From JBBWZH01 sp035544115 (GTDB taxonomy: Bacteria; Actinomycetota; Actinomycetes; Mycobacteriales; CADCTP01): a DNA stretch of 64,000 bases. The translations under genes were made by a program, and so were the position numbers. This document shows positions 63,906 to 64,000 of the stretch, in pieces (within the stretch, counting starts at the first letter, position 1; each line of letters starts with the position of its first letter). Location: the NCBI GenBank assembly GCA_963714145.1, contig OY970235.1:7502001-7566000 (forward strand), in the 5' to 3' direction. The notes under the pieces were generated by a model. That model worked only from the letters and a program-made list of their open reading frames with translations. It was not told the origin of the DNA and made no database searches.

Positions 63906-64000
63906 TCATGCCTGGCCCAAGCCGGCCTGGCCCAGGGTCGGCCGGCCGAAGCCGAGCTGGCCCAACCTGGGCTGACGCAGCGCCGCCTGACCCAGGGTGG
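63906..64000 (-). CDS. Possible 3' end of a convergent gene with pentapeptide-like repeats
   Basis: On the minus strand an open frame enters from beyond the window and ends at TGA 63906-63908. Its last 31 or so codons read in five-residue steps with Leu or Phe at each fifth position (LGQAALRQPRLGQL, then FGRPTLGQAGLGQA), and the DNA has a matching ~15-bp period. It could be the C-terminus of a low-complexity or pentapeptide-repeat protein, or a non-coding minisatellite. Confidence 0.35.
   Translation of the reverse strand, partial: TLGQAALRQPRLGQLGFGRPTLGQAGLGQA

Overview
This window is the chromosomal replication-origin neighbourhood of a high-GC actinomycete. The gene order (tRNA-Ile, DUF3566, gyrA, gyrB, dciA, recF, gnd, dnaN, oriC, dnaA, rpmH, rnpA, yidD, yidC, khpB, rsmG, parA, parB), the GTG/TTG starts and the family-level sequences all fit Actinobacteria. 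A Micromonosporaceae-like organism is my best inference, but the genus cannot be fixed from this sequence alone.

Layout. 1-12.3 kb: one minus-strand replication block running dnaA -> dnaN -> gnd -> recF -> dciA -> gyrB -> gyrA -> DUF3566 -> tRNA-Ile, with DnaA boxes between dnaN and dnaA (probable oriC) and more upstream of dnaA. 12.7-19.1 kb: the plus-strand block rpmH-rnpA-yidD-yidC-khpB-rsmG-parA-parB, in which most neighbours overlap by about 4 bp; one parS site lies inside parA. 19.4-28.5 kb: a gene-poor accessory stretch with an ASCH-like protein, a MarR regulator, a SigE-family sigma factor overlapping a membrane partner, three more parS sites, an array of about five ~270-bp repeats that does not look coding, and an unusual protein joining an intact LigD-type 3'-phosphoesterase to a ligase domain that has lost its catalytic residues. 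28.5-35.2 kb: alpha/beta hydrolase, nitroreductase, D-Ala-D-Ala ligase-like ATP-grasp enzyme, aminotransferase, GNAT acetyltransferase and a two-component system.

35.4-48 kb is the conserved actinobacterial trxA-trxB-anti-sigma-sigM-pseudokinase-murJ-DUF6049-Nudix block, divergent from the CCA-adding enzyme: redox control, envelope-stress transcription and lipid II flipping. 48-54.5 kb holds an MFS transporter, YqgE, an AAA ATPase, a ScyD/ScyE-type secreted propeller, and padR-ino1 (inositol synthesis) with a perfect 13-bp inverted-repeat operator candidate. 54.8-64 kb holds a frameshifted DUF5318 gene, a class A penicillin-binding protein, two convergent GT87-type membrane glycosyltransferases whose 3' ends overlap antisense by 178 bp, an endonuclease IV, and rpsF-ssb-rpsR-rplI preceded by a probable S6:S18 autoregulatory leader and closed by a strong terminator.

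Most of the window is core housekeeping. The points most worth following are the catalytically stripped ligase next to parS, the 270-bp repeat array, the duplicated dnaN start with an intervening perfect palindrome, the one-base frameshift in DUF5318, the antisense GT87 overlap and the rpsF leader.
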